This document shows, in pieces, positions 1-11,249 of a stretch of 64,000 nt of DNA. Numbering within the stretch: position 1 is the stretch's first letter; each line of letters opens with the position of its first letter. The stretch is taken from positions 8,184,001 to 8,248,000 of the forward strand of contig OX637344.1 in assembly GCA_951799405.1 (NCBI GenBank), written 5' to 3'. The position numbers and the translations under genes are program-made. The notes below the pieces were generated by a model, which made no database searches, was not told where the DNA came from, and saw only the letters and a program-made list of their open reading frames with translations. Origin of the DNA: Agapetus fuscipes. Taxonomy: Eukaryota > Arthropoda > Insecta > Trichoptera > Glossosomatidae.

Positions 1-345
1 CACGCTAAACGGCTCTGATGCTCCATATATTTATTTTATGGGATATGCAAAAGGTACATTTGAGCACACTTTGCTTACAGTGCTCCTCATATGTCTGAGT
101 GACTGCGCTCCCCCAGTCCTTAAATCCCCCCCCCCCCCCCCTCTCTTCCCCCCACTCTCCCAGAGCGTTATTGGCTTCGTTTGCTCAGCCATAGATATCA
201 GTCACTCCGCTGGCTGGACATGCACTCCCATATGCAGCTGAACACACGGACGTTCTGTATGCAATGCTGAACAAGATATATTGAACAGCTTGTGTTACAG
301 AAAATTTAATGTACATTTCCTTCCTTTATAAGTTTCACGTTGTCT
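1..345. other. Intergenic/intronic DNA, poly-C run
   Basis: No gene or recognised repeat is visible. A homopolymer of 16 C lies at about 126-141 within a pyrimidine-rich stretch. The short open frame across it is low-complexity and not credible as coding. Confidence 0.5.
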
Positions 346-478
346 GGTCGATAGTTCAGTTGATTGAATGCTTGCATCCATGCCGAAATCTCCAGTTTGA
401 TTCACATCTTGGGTGTCAGAAATAATTTTCCGTTTGTGTGTTTATTTCACAGTAAAAATAAAATACTGTCAGCTAGGT
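346..478 (+). repeat. SINE-A, degenerate 5' part
   Basis: The tRNA-like head starts GGTCGATAGTTCAGTTG. It continues into the family body (GGTGTCAGAAAT.ATTT.CCGTTT) and stops near the CCGGCAAGG-equivalent position. It is more diverged than the 13.1-kb copy. Confidence 0.7.
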
Positions 479-1782
479 TATATGAGAACCACCCTCACAA
501 CAAATTAATTGACTATAAAAATAATTAGGTTCCAAACGCCTCATGCGACCTCTTCGAGAACAGCGCGTCGAGAAGTTGAAAAATGTGCGCAATTTTCTTG
601 CGTTTGCGTATGTTCCTGTACCAGGGATTTTTCCAAATCTGTTATTTTTCTTGTATTTTTGACTACATGCATTGATATCCTTGCATCATTCTTATCGTTT
701 TTAAACTACGCATCCGTATTATATTATTTAACATTTAAAGTGAGTGAAAGATAATGTTTCTGTATTAAATTTAATAATAACTGTAATTTTGTCGAAAAAG
801 CATCTCAATAAAATTTCAGGAATTCAAAAATATACTATCTTTCACATCAGATTTCCTTTACAAACCTTAAAGGCTTTCTATGAATACACCGAGGACAGAT
901 CTCACCATCGCTCCTTAGTACATTGTGCGCCCTCTGTGTGCTAGGTGAGGTATATGTTATATTATAAAGTAACGGGCTGAGAGCGTTACCCATAGATAAC
1001 GAATACCGGCTAACGACTCGGCCGTAACGGCGATCGCGATTCAACTCAATCGTGTTTTATTCGTAACGGCCGCCGTTGCCAGATAAAACATATATACTCG
1101 TACTTGTAGCGCGTATACCTGTATCGTTATATTTTGACCAACTGCACCCCAAGTGTTAAGGTCTACGCTTTGACTCAGTCGTAGCGTTTTGCTAAAATAC
1201 CATTTTCCTTTTTTAATTGTAATATATGTATGTATACTCGCAAATTGTCCTTAGTTAGAAAGAGAACAAATATGTTCACAGTGTGATTTTATTTTAAACA
1301 AAAAACTTGGGTTAAGCTTGGAAATCTCCTCAGAAAGTTTACAATTTCGTTTGAATTGCATATTTAACTACAAACACCATATTTTTGACTCTCTAGATCT
1401 GGAGATACGAAATATTTTTAAACATAAATAGCGCCACTGGTGAGCGTTTTACATTCCATAACTTTTTGGGAAAATGCTCTGAACGTTTAGTTGGGGTTCT
1501 GGATACGCCAGTAACAAGCACTAAATTTCCTATCGCTCATCTTTTATACACGGCGGGCAATAAAAATACAATTTGTTCTGCCCCTCCCGCTATTGCTTTT
1601 TTGTCGGAGGTTGAACTCTGACTTTTAATAAAAGGGGTTAAAGGTTGTGCAACCAAAAAATTGAAGGGAAACTAGAATTCTCTCTTTTGTTCTAATTTTC
1701 CCACAACCCCTTATCTGTGTGATAATGTTTTTAAGCTTCTATGCCCCTAGGAAACATGAAAAATGAGAAGAACAGTCCATCT
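479..1782. other. AT-rich DNA, nothing recognised
   Basis: No gene, RNA or known repeat is seen. About 960-1080 is locally CpG-rich, with several taacgg/ccgtta motifs in both orientations, but no clear element ends were found. Confidence 0.4.
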
Positions 1783-2005
1783 CATCCATATCTAAATCTT
1801 AGTTGCAAAGATATATAGACATTTAAAGCCCATATTTAATGCATGCTCACAAACACGCACACTTAATTTCGTGCTTAAACATGCTGCATGTGTACATACA
1901 AAATAAACCAAACCTCACATGAACTTAAACTTTGCAACTCTTGCCGCCTTTCTCTGAAACCATTGTAACATTGGCCAAAGTGAACCAATTTTTTTAGTGT
2001 ATATA
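1783..2005 (-). repeat. rep-C (LINE-C 3' tail)
   Basis: Minus-strand copy of the roughly 250-bp family. It reads from the terminal TCTAAATCTTAGTTGCAAAG through TTGCAACTCTTGCCG to CATTGG.CAAAGTGAACCA. It is truncated before the family's CTGACCACCCATACTG block. Confidence 0.75.
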
Positions 2006-2223
2006 AATGTAAATAAACAATTCATTTAGTTGAGAAACTATTTTTTCAATTATTTTAACCCGTTTTTATTTGAAAATTGTGTGAAAACGTTTTGACCAGC
2101 TTTTTGGGGTCTTTACTCCTTTGTGCGTCGATATGTTATCACAAAAAGTACAATAAGGGGAGACTAGGAAAGTCTGGGAAAAAATAAAACATAAAAATGT
2201 GTCTCGGAAATTTTAATTTGAAA

Positions 2224-2479
2224 ATATTTTTTAGGGTTTGGTAGTTCACACAGTGAAAGTCCATTGTATAATTAATTAAATAATACACTGTTTTAATTCA
2301 CTAAATTTTATTTTAAAAAAGTCAAACGCTTTCACCTAAAAAGGCATCATCAGGACAATGACAATTACAAATCTGATTTGTAATTGTCATTGTCCTGATG
2401 ATGCCTTTTTAGGTGAAAACGTTTGACTTTTTTTAAATAAAATTTAGTGAATTAAAACAGTGTATTATTTAATTAATTA
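2224..2479. mobile_element. Palindromic Penelope-like element with 12-bp TSD
   Basis: Two near-identical inverted arms (2268-2373 and 2375-2480) are separated by one base. They are preceded by a tail containing TTCACACAGTGAAAGTCCA, which recurs at 37.5, 46.06 and 54.27 kb. The direct repeat TTTAATTTGAAA occurs at 2212-2223 and 2480-2491 and fits a target-site duplication. Inverted, partly duplicated terminal repeats and TSDs of about 12 bp are typical of Penelope-like elements. No reverse transcriptase is present, so this is at most a terminal-repeat remnant. Confidence 0.6.
2392..2427 (+). ncRNA. Hammerhead-like ribozyme motif
   Basis: CTGATGA (2395-2401) is followed by T, a short stem GCCT/AGGT, then GAA and the self-complementary AACGTT, T and GAC. 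GTC before the core can pair with GAC after the predicted cleavage position (stem I, 3 bp). The inverted arm carries the mirror copy with one mismatch. An extra T sits between the core and the hairpin. Confidence 0.4.
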
Positions 2480-2491
2480 TTTAATTTGAAA

Positions 2492-2929
2492 GCTTGCACC
2501 TCCATCACATAATTCAAGGGAACAATAATTTATGCCAGACATGGTACCGCTGTTAGTCCTGAAAAGGCTTAAATCAGGCGAACGAAATTTTCATAATACT
2601 TTTTTAAAAGGAAGAAGACAATGCAAAATTAAAACCTCCCAGGAAGGCTCCGCGCCGCCGTTTCTTAAGAAACCCCTAAATTTCACGTTCAGGCTGGATA
2701 ATGGCGGCAAGGGTTGCGATGGCGGGAAAACCATAACAGGTCATTAAGGTAAAAGAAAAAGCTTGTTACTGGGGTGGGAAGAGGTGAAGAAGGGGTTATT
2801 GAATTCCATGGAAAGAGACAAAGTCCCTCTCCTTGGCGGGAAATATCTCTTATTTTAGTCTCCAATTTATCTTGGCTGTGTGTGCGGGCCCAGAGGCGGA
2901 TGACACAGCACAGAGACTTTATGGACACC
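2492..2929. other. Unassigned DNA
   Basis: No repeat family or gene is recognised. Short open frames here are not conserved with anything I know and have no exon signals I trust. Confidence 0.4.
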
Positions 2930-3040
2930 TCAATTTATCCAGCCTTACAGCAACTGGGTTTTGTTCGTGCAATTGGTGCTTTCCGACCAAGTTGTGCAGA
3001 GGACTATTGAGGCGTGATTCACAATAAAAAAGCGCTAAAA
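2930..3040 (+). repeat. SINE-B, 3' part
   Basis: Contains the family body ATCCAGCCTTACAGCAACTG, the GACCAAG..TGCAGAGG block and the tail TTGAGGCGTGATTCACA....AGCGCT. The tRNA-like head is missing. Confidence 0.75.
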
Positions 3041-4132
3041 AAATCCTAATTTTTATTTATCATCATAGTCAGATATTCTTTGTATGAAGCTAACAGCCAT
3101 CCTACTGTAAAAATATATCTATTTTCTAAAGTTACCCTTGTTTTAGAGAATTATTTTAGGTAAAATTAGGCTTTTTTTTTATTGGGATTAGGATTTTAAT
3201 TGGTCAGTTCACATGCAGCATTTGTCACCGCAAACGTGCACGGGTCTATTTGATGACATGCATTTAATATGAATCTTAAATGTAATTAATTATTAGTGTG
3301 GTTTTCTTAGTAGTGCAACTTAGATTATAATTTACAGTCCAGCCTTCACTTATTTATGTCAAAGTGTGTATAAATATACTGCCGTGCACTGAAAATAGAA
3401 TGGAACCGAAGCGTTTTAGATTTTGAAAATAATAAAAACCATTTTAAAAGGGGCCCGTCTTCTAAGGTTTCACTTTTGTCAAGTTTTCCTGCTTATCCGG
3501 TTTTGCCTTAATTCTGCGTACAAAAGTCGTGGCGCTCTTAAGAGGACACTCTGGGCGGGAAAATGGAATTAATAAACGTCGTCTCGCGTTAAATGAAAAA
3601 AGGCGGGAAGGTTAAACACAATCAGACCCACTAGAGCCTCCAGGAGCCCTGTTTACATCCAGGTTAGTGGTGGACTCGTAATTCACAAAACAAAACGTGT
3701 AACAAAAGCACCATATCGCTATTTAGAGCTGTAGCTTCTAAAAAAGACAGCCATGCTGATATATTAAATATCTTATTTTGAAGTGACACTTAAAGTAGAA
3801 AAAGAACGGGCATTGTTAAACTGTGAAAGCTTACATGAGCTTCGAACATACTGCTATGTTTTTTTTGGTTTCTTTAAATTTTGTATAATTAAAAAGTTTA
3901 TTTATTTTTATTTATGTATAGATGACATTATTTTACACGATTTAATTCTTGGTCACTTCACTCTCACACACTTATCTGACCTGCGAAAAATGCCTCGTTT
4001 TATGTAAGTGCTTTGTATTTCAGATTTCACGTAGTCTAGTTCTCTCTAGTGTTTCTTGTACATTCCCAAACTATTTCATGTTATCCGGTATTTTTTGTTT
4101 TTTATTTACTCAAGTTTGATATTATTTTAATC
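3041..4132. other. AT-rich DNA, nothing recognised
   Basis: No gene or known repeat is seen. The open frame at 3783-4007 looks like chance. Confidence 0.4.
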
Positions 4133-4140
4133 TTCTAAAC

Positions 4141-4571
4141 CAGTGGTTCCCAAACTATGGTACGCGTACCACCAGTGGTACGCGACGCTTCTTAAGGTGG
4201 TTCGCAAGCAGCCATGGCCATAAGAAATACATGGTAAATAATAAGATAAAACGTTTTTCAATTTCGCGCTTCAAGTTAAAAGTACAACTGAGCCAAATAT
4301 TTCCTCTTTTGTTTCGAACATGCAGCACCATTTTTCAGACTAAGACAGGCCTGTCCCGCCACAATTACAAAAATACTAAATCTGGCCGTCCATAATATTA
4401 TGTTGGACACCCCTGCACTAAAAGTATTGTATTTTTTTTCTATAATAAATACAGTTGCAGTTTTTATTACTTTACCATTTGAATGATTTTTTTAACTGTT
4501 GCACTTATTGGTACGCCACTGATTTATAATTTCATTAGTGGTACGCGAAATTAAAAGTTTGGGAACCACTG
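4141..4571. mobile_element. Non-autonomous hAT transposon (431 bp)
   Basis: Terminal inverted repeats CAGTGGTTCCCAAACT and AGTTTGGGAACCACTG flank a 431-bp interior without coding capacity. The 8-bp direct repeat TTCTAAAC lies exactly at both edges (4133-4140 and 4572-4579). CAGNGG ends and an 8-bp TSD are diagnostic of hAT. The subterminal GGTACGCG motif occurs several times in both orientations and may be transposase-binding sequence. Confidence 0.93.
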
Positions 4572-4579
4572 TTCTAAAC

Positions 4580-4832
4580 TATAATCTATAATCTTTAATC
4601 TAAGTTGCAAGGATATATTCATTCAAAGCTCTCAGATGTATGTCCACAAACAAACACGTGTAGTTCGCGCTTACAAATGCTGATTGTGTACTTACAAATA
4701 AAATCCAAACCTCAAATGAACATAAGCCCTGCAACTCTTGCCGACATTCCCTGAAACAGGGGTGACATTGGCAAAGTGAACCATTTTTTACAGTATGGGT
4801 GGTCAGCCTCATACCAACCTATAAGTCAAGGA
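4580..4832 (-). repeat. rep-C (LINE-C 3' tail), near full length
   Basis: Runs from AATCTAAGTTGCAAGGATAT to ACCAACCTATAAGTCAAGGA, including TTGCCGACATTCCCTGAAAC. It abuts the hAT target duplication. It is very similar to the copy at 55.2 kb. Confidence 0.85.
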
Positions 4833-4911
4833 ACAACTACTCTAAAACAGATAATCATTAAAAAATACTATTCCATAATTTATTGTCACTTACAGGCAAC
4901 TTGGTGGCTGT

Positions 4912-5232
4912 AAAAGGAAAATTCTACGCCGTATTTACGGCTCTATAAATGATGGAAAAACTTAGTGAAGAAGATACAACTCTAAACTATACAATCTGTA
5001 CCAAGACGTTGATGTGGTAGGGTCAATAAAAGCAATAAACTGCACTAGCTGAGTCACATCCAGCGAATGGACCATCAGACCTGGAAAGATGGTTGTGATG
5101 ACGGACCCAAAGGGGCGCAGGACAGTGACAGACTGCCGTGCGGTAGGAAAATGGAACAGGCAGCGGTGGCTGCGGTTTATCATGGAGGCCCCAGAGTTGT
5201 CGTGCTATTAATGATGATGATGATGATGCTGG
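4912..5232 (+). pseudogene. LINE reverse transcriptase C-terminal fragment
   Basis: Decayed frames read RKILRRIYGSIND, then YNLYQDVDVVGSIKAIN and, in another frame, HIQRMD. This is the order found at the C-terminus of CR1/RTE-type endonuclease-reverse transcriptases (ERKILRRI, LY.LY....V..IK, GHV.RM). It ends in a (GAT)n microsatellite at about 5211-5229, probably the retrotransposon 3' tail. Frameshifts and stops show it is dead. Confidence 0.7.
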
Positions 5233-5683
5233 TAATGTTATGACGCAATGCAGGCTATTTTAAACAAACTCAATCATTTTCTTCACTTATTATGAAAAAA
5301 TATTTGTACAACTAAAAACACAAACATTGCTTGCTTACATTCCTTTTACCTCATAATAACACGTGAAGTTAAATAATTGAAATAAAACAAGTATAAAATT
5401 TCATCGCCTTAAATTGATATGAGAATCCTCTCCGGGTTTCATTATTTCGTAATAGAGATGTTTGTTTTTATACCAGCTGTTAGCCCTTTATATAGCGTTC
5501 TGATTAAACCATTAGCAGACAACAGAACTGTGCTGTTGCACGGCATCTCATACGATAAAAATCGGATCACTTTTGCCACCGTCCCCCGATCAAGGGAAAC
5601 GACAAAGTTAAAAGACCTTTAAATGATTCTATGTGTTTTTGATTATCCGTTAATTTGTATAGACAATCTTTGTAATAATAGTA
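5233..5683. other. AT-rich DNA, nothing recognised
   Basis: No repeat family or gene identified. Confidence 0.4.
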
Positions 5684-5835
5684 GGATGATTTTTTTGGTG
5701 AGCATTGTTATTGTGTGAGTCACACCTCAAGAGCCCTCAGTGAGCTTAGTCGTCGTAACAGAAAGGGCCAATTTTCAAGAAATTTTTATTTTCTGCAAGG
5801 CTGGATGTAACTTTGGTGACCGGTCTTTGGTTCTA
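5684..5835 (-). repeat. SINE-B, 3' part
   Basis: Minus-strand copy. The tail TTTTTTGGTGAGC.TTGTT and CACACCTCAAGAGCCCTC lead into GCAAGGCTGGATG and GACCGGTCTTTGG. The head is missing. Confidence 0.8.
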
Positions 5836-5954
5836 CTGTGACTACAAACGATAAAAATCTGGATTGTTCTATAAACCTAAAAAATAGTACATTAACCAAG
5901 TGAGTACTAAGTTGTTTTTTTTTTATTTTTACAAGTAGTTAGGTATCACAAACA

Positions 5955-6218
5955 TAACGTACCCTTTCTGCTTGTTTGTCTTATATCTATCAGAGTTAAT
6001 TTCACATGAGCAATGTTTGCATGTGTACTGGACCAATGAGTCTTATGAAAACTGGAAATTAATTGAAAATAAAAATATTTCAAACCACTCTCACATTATC
6101 ATGTCTTACATTATTTTCTTAGTTTAGATGTGTAGAATGTGATTCTTAAGACAATGCCATTGGAAAGTCATATTTGAATCAAATGGTAGATGAGCCAAAC
6201 AAGCACTGGGGGGACGAT
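5955..6218 (+). mobile_element. MITE-D
   Basis: Non-coding element of about 260 bp. The ends TGCTTGTTTGTCTTAT and GAGCCAAACAAGCACTGGGG form terminal inverted repeats (CAGTGCTTGTTTG type). The interior has TTTCACATGAGCAATGTTTG and TGTAGAATGTGATTCTTAAG. Six copies occur in the window. The superfamily is uncertain; hAT is possible from the CAGTG ends. Confidence 0.7.
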
Positions 6219-6327
6219 ATTCCAAAAAACAAATTTAATTTCAATTTTACTTAATTTGTTTTCCGTACACCTGTAGGTACCCAAAATAAAAAAAGATTGC
6301 GTTCTCTCACTTCGATCAAGTAGATAG

Positions 6328-6425
6328 AAAAAAAAACGAAAACTATTTCACTCACTAAGGATGCTATTGTATCTTCCATTTATTTATTTTATTTACGCTG
6401 TAAAGGGGAGTTTTTGTAATGATTT
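6328..6425. mobile_element. MITE-E, half copy
   Basis: Matches the second half of the inverted-repeat MITE seen complete at 45.1 kb: ACTATTTCACTCACTAAGGA, then ATTTACGC.GTAAAGGGGAG. Confidence 0.5.
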
Positions 6426-6461
6426 ATCCTTGGAATACTGTTATGTAACTTAAAAAGGTAC

Positions 6462-6826
6462 AAATATTGTGATGAGATGGTTTGAATATGTAGAAAGAAT
6501 GGATGATCAAAACTTTACAAAGTGTAAATACAAAGGAAATGTGGAAGAGAAAAGAGGAAAGGGAAGACTGAGAAAAGTATGGCTGAATCATATTTATATA
6601 AGAATCGGCTGGTCATGTATTGCACCCTCCACATGACTAAGATGGAATAAACGCATATTATTATTATTATTATTATTATATTGGTGGAATTTTGAAAGAA
6701 TGGGATATGCAAAGCGAATGTAAAATAAGGAAATGTGTAAAAAGGTGATGGATATGAATGAATTGAAAGAGATAAAAATAATGGAGGCAAATCTGCAGAG
6801 GTTCTGGCCACCCCCAGCCTAGGAGT
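6462..6826 (+). pseudogene. LINE-C-like RT C-terminus, interrupted
   Basis: Frames read RWFEYVERMDDQNFTKC...KGRLRKVWLNH, then EWDMQSECKIRKCVK, and finish near CTGCAGAGGTTCTGGCCACC. This parallels RWFGHMERMNEERLTKK...RPRKVWMDQ of LINE-C. The block is broken at about 6600-6680 by a nested sequence ending in (ATT)n. Confidence 0.65.
6600..6680 (+). mobile_element. Nested LINE 3' end with (ATT)n tail
   Basis: GGCTGGTCATGTATTGCACC and GACTAAGATGGAATAAACG precede (ATT)n. This matches, in reverse orientation, the LINE 3' end at 36.25-36.35 kb. It splits the older LINE-C-like fragment. Confidence 0.6.
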
Positions 6827-6954
6827 AACAGTTACAGTAAGTATTGGTAAATGTTAGCACGAGTAAGTATTGATACATAATAAACTCACGTTTAAATAAT
6901 GCTCAAACAATTCCGCGATATAATTAAATTTGCCAGAGTTGGCATGTGTTTTAA

Positions 6955-9457
6955 GGTGGATCGCTGTATGTATGGAAAAAATTAAAAATCATTTTTTCGT
7001 AATTGCGTTATGCAGAACAGTTGCTCTATGGGGTGAGTATCTGATATAAAAAAAAATCTTATCAAAATATTAATTAATTATACTGCCCCAAGTCATCAGA
7101 AAAATTACAAAAATACACAAAACTACTCATTTTTACCCCTGTGTTTAAGAATCAAGTATTAGATAAAATCAAACGAAATAAAATTTTGTTTCTTTAAAAT
7201 GAATGAAATAGTTATTATTACGTGGTTGGTATCTTGTAATTTGAGAGGGGTGGGTGGGGGCACCCCCTAACTTTGTTACTCCGCGCAGACGCGCGTCACC
7301 AATTTGGTGCTCTCAGAGATGTAACTATAGTTGTACGCTACTCATATTTTTTTGCGCATACAAATTTGCGAGAGATCCTAAGTGTAGTTTTAATATATCA
7401 GCGTGTTAATGCAACAGATTGGCTTCATTTAACTATGAAAAACATCTTAAAGTACCCATAACTGAAAAATATTCTGATTGATCAAAGAACCAAAAGATAA
7501 ATGATCATAAGTTGATTTGAAAACTGCTGCGGGAAATTAAAAAAAAGCTGAACCGGAAACAGAAATATGAACCATACGAAGAAAAAGCTACAAGTTTATT
7601 GCCAAATCTGTCTGACCTATCAACTGATGTCTCTCAACAGTAATAGAAAAACTAGCACTTCAGAGAATGCTACCTCAAACTTCGTATTCATATTCATTAA
7701 AAAATATTGACCTTGGCATACTGGAAACACCTGTGGATCAATTTGGCATTTCCAATAAGGCTGAAGCTGTTCTTGTTTTGGCAACAAAGCGTTGGTATTA
7801 TTTCAGACAACAATTCATCCAAAGTTTTCGATCAAAATAAAATAAAAAGAGTCCGAGAAAAGTAGAGAACTAAGTTCAGCGGTGTGACCATTGATTCTGA
7901 TTACTAAGATTTGGGTTTATACTTTGATGGACGTAAAAATAAAACCTTAAATATGGTGGATCATAAGAGAAATATAATTAAAGAGGAGCATATTAGTTAC
8001 TTAAGGACGCAAGGTCACAGTACATTGGTCATATTTCTTTAAACACTGATAAAGCAGCAATAATAACTTGAAAAATTATGGATATTTTAATCAGTAAAGA
8101 TATCAATGTCATCCTTTTTGCTGGAATCGGACGTGATAGAACTATTGTTAATACAGATGGAATTGGTAAATTTATTCCAAAAAAATTAAAATATCTAGTA
8201 AACCGCTGCAGTGGTGTCTTTGTCAACTCCATGCCAACGAACTGCCGCGCCAATTATTTGAATATATTCATGGTTGTACAAGTGGACCAAGAAGTTACTC
8301 TGAACCCATAGAGAAGGTATTAAAAAGTTGTGAAGAGCTTCCAATATTCTCGTTTCTAACTATCCAATGTGATCTACCTATTGGACGAAGAATAACTATA
8401 AAGTCTGGATATTGTTCTCAAAGCTTATTAAAAAGAAACCCTGGAAAACTAGTGCATTCAAGATGGCTCACAGAATACTACGGCTTTATGTTCTTTTTTT
8501 TTAACCATCTGACAAGCTGTTAATATTATCAATTATATAATGAAAGTGGATGCTCTTATGTGGTCTTACATCAAAACTAACCACATTGCATTAATGGTGC
8601 TAGACACTTACACAAGACAATCTAGCTGTCGCGATATTTGACAGATAATTTAAAGCAGATACTACATCCTGTTATAAAAGAAATGGATATTTCAATCATC
8701 TAAAAAACATCTTACTTGCTTTGCCTTTTTATGAGTTCTAGCCTTGTGAAGAATATTGAAACGCGACAGGAAACAATTTTGAGAATTCGAACTACGATCG
8801 GCCAAAAGTTGATTTTGATGCAAAAAATTATAAAAAACCTTATAAAGTGGCACGAAAATAATGTGACCAAGCCCCTTGTTACAAAATTTATGAACGGTGA
8901 ATTAACATCACGTTGTTAAGAAAATCCACTGCTTGTTGATGAACTAATCTCAAGCCATTTCCATTTTCCTTGCTACACGTTAGCCACTGAAAGATTAGTA
9001 AAAATTGTAACAGAAACTTCAGCTGCTGTTTACGGTCTGATCAAAAAAGATGGATTCATTAAAACAAACCTGGAATCACGACAAATAATGGTTTTTTTCA
9101 ATTTAAAGAAAGATTACCAATTCTCTTAAAATCACTTTTTTCTAGACTTCTCTTGATTGCCATTTTTTCATTTTTTTTGCCATAAAAGGGTCTTTTTTCT
9201 ATCATTTATAGAAAATCATGCTTTGTGCTTAAATTTGAACTTCATTATACTTCAATTATTTTTTTCTTAATAAACAAAAAAAAAAGCTAAGTATATAGCA
9301 GTTTTTATGATTTTTATTAACTTTTCGAGTCTTTGGGGCAGTATAAGATCAAATATTTCGACCTTATGGTGGTACAATTTATTGTTTGTATTGATATAGA
9401 GCAGCTTTTGGTTATAACGCGAAATCGAAATTCCCAAAAAAACGATTTCGATCCACC
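6955..9457 (+). mobile_element. TTAA-flanked DNA transposon, Kolobok-like, broken
   Basis: TTAA at 6951-6954 and 9458-9461 flanks inverted ends GGTGGATCG...CGATCCACC. A second, subterminal inverted pair (TTATACTGCCCCAA near 7079 and its complement near 9335-9350) lies inside. The interior has a transposase-like region spread over several frames with stops. The longest good stretch is 8206-8520, reading LQWCLCQLHANELP, then TSGPRSYSEPI and NPGKLVHSRWLTE. From memory this resembles a widespread, mostly uncharacterised arthropod/cnidarian transposon protein. TTAA target sites point to Kolobok or piggyBac; the GG ends favour Kolobok. Confidence 0.6.
8206..8520 (+). pseudogene. Transposase-like remnant
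   Basis: Open for about 104 codons to a TAA, with no start codon of its own. Upstream and downstream homologous stretches lie in other frames (for example about 7640-7800 and 8940-9090). The key tracts HANELP, TSGP and HSRWLT suggest a conserved domain, but I cannot assign catalytic residues. Confidence 0.5.
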
Positions 9458-9599
9458 TTAATGTGTATTATTAACATGCACAAAAAGTTGATTAGGCCTT
9501 TGACGCGGAATTGCCTTTGATCGGGCAACACCGGCCCATGCCGAAAACTAATTATTTATTTTAAAATCACATAATACGCAACTGTGTACATTATTTACT

Positions 9600-9757
9600 G
9601 TACCCTAAGTATAAAACATTGCGTATACTCACCTTGATTGCGTAAATCTTAAAAATGTATGAAATGTAGATCGCTCTCTAGGAGTGTCGTCGTATATTCC
9701 GCACATTTTTTATTAACGTAATCGAGGTGGGATTTACGCATTGTTTTATACTAGGGT
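9600..9757. mobile_element. MITE-E
   Basis: The left end AGTATAAAACATTGCGTATA plus CTCACCTTGATTGCGTAAAT is mirrored by GTAATCGAGGTGGGATTTACGCATTG...TTTATACT on the right. Arms are about 45 bp and the total is about 158 bp. It has no coding capacity. Confidence 0.75.
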
Positions 9758-10304
9758 TTCTGGTTGGAAAATAAACTGTACTGGGAATGGCATGAGGATA
9801 GATGGAAAACAAATGTCTATGACTGCACGTGTATATATATATAATCTAGATACATATTTATGGCTGTTTTTTTTTCATATGATACAAAGAGCGCTGTATT
9901 TGTGTGTGTCACATCTCAAGGGCCGTCTTAGCTTTTTGGTTAGCCATACAAGGAATTACATAATTGTTCTCCCTTAAAATCTCAGCGCAACGGTTCCCTC
10001 ATACTGCTGTGTCACAAAATTATTAAGGGCACATTTGACAGTCCCATCCTATTGAAGAGTTTTCAGATATATGCGCCGGAAAGCTATGGTCGGGGGAGAG
10101 GGCATGGCTAGCTAAATAGCCAATAGAAACAGTCGTAGTGCTCAGATCCTTTTGTAGTAGAGACTACATAATTTATTTCCCCACAAATTATTTTCTTTCT
10201 GATGTTTCTCCACAAAGTTTCCCTTGATGTTTGAAACGACACCTGGTTAATTTATATTCCCAGTAAGCCTCCAGGACCCCTCTAGTTTGATCGCCAGTGT
10301 TTCG
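9758..10304. other. Unassigned DNA
   Basis: No gene is seen. It contains a weak SINE-B-like tail phrase near 9900-9925 (GTGTGTCACATCTCAAGGGC), too short to call. Confidence 0.35.
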
Positions 10305-10538
10305 TCCCGACCCTTTAGTGCTTGTTTGTCTTATCTCCGACAGCGTTAATTTCACATGAACAATGTTATAATGTGACTAATGCAAATCGAAATTTAATTT
10401 AAAATTACTGAAAACAACTCTCACAATACCGTGTTTTACATTTTTGTCTTAGCTCATACTGCGTTGAATGTGAATCTGCGTAGAAGGTCATCTTTGAATT
10501 GAGTGGTAGATGAGCCAAACAAGCACTGGGGGATTATC
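10305..10538 (+). mobile_element. MITE-D
   Basis: Ends TTTAGTGCTTGTTTGTCTTA and GAGCCAAACAAGCACTGGGG are present and the interior is collinear with the 5.96-kb copy. No convincing target duplication was found. Confidence 0.75.
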
Positions 10539-10784
10539 TGTCAGGCTCCAGGCCAGATGGGCAGAAACATTAGTGGTGGTGAGGAGATAACGACGCCTAT
10601 CTATTTGCCATTCTAGGCTGGACTGGACCACACAGTTAAACGCCAGTAGCTATATATTTAATGCAAGACAAATAGTCATTACAATATATTAAGCACTTTC
10701 AGTTAATCCACGTATCTTCTGAGAATGATTTATTGGAATCTTCTTCTGCGAGTTCTGTGATAAAGGCGGTGATTGTCGGGGTTA

Positions 10785-11050
10785 TGGCTGATCGGGCCAA
10801 GTGGGCTGATCTTTCTAGCGTGTTTCGAATGGAACAACGTTGGTTCGATCCCCGCTTGGGTCATTTGACCATAACTTTGACCCTGGTTCAGATGATGTTA
10901 TTGGGTACTTATTATTTAATAATTCATTAAAAATAAACCAATAATGAATTATTACATGATCATATTAATACCTGTTTCTGGCCAGGCAGAATAGGTTGGT
11001 GAATTGCATTCCTCTTCACAAATCTATTTAAAAAAAGGGTTTTAGGTCCT
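10785..11050 (+). repeat. SINE-F (third tRNA-headed SINE)
   Basis: The tRNA-like head ends with a B-box-like GGTTCGATCCCCGC (near 10850). The body ATTTGACCATAACTTTGACC..TGGTTCAGAT leads to the tail CTGTTTCTGGCCAGG and TTGGTGAATTGCATTCCTCT. It is collinear with minus-strand copies at 22.1 and 58.9 kb. Confidence 0.65.
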
Positions 11051-11249
11051 TTTTTATCCGGAACAACTCCTCCACAACTCATATCCCGGTCCAGTCTTGC
11101 ACATTGTGCATCCACGACATTTGCCTTCTGCCAGCGCCGCGCCGGTCCGAACCCTGCCTGCACCGTGTCCTATAGTCACTAAAAGCAGGAGTTTTCTACA
11201 TGATTTTAATAGAAATGACAATGTGTGTTTTATTGTATGAGTATACGAA

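Noticed and set aside
4600..4812. 70-codon conserved peptide, also at 55214-55426
   Set aside because: It is conserved only because both lie in rep-C copies; other rep-C copies break the frame.
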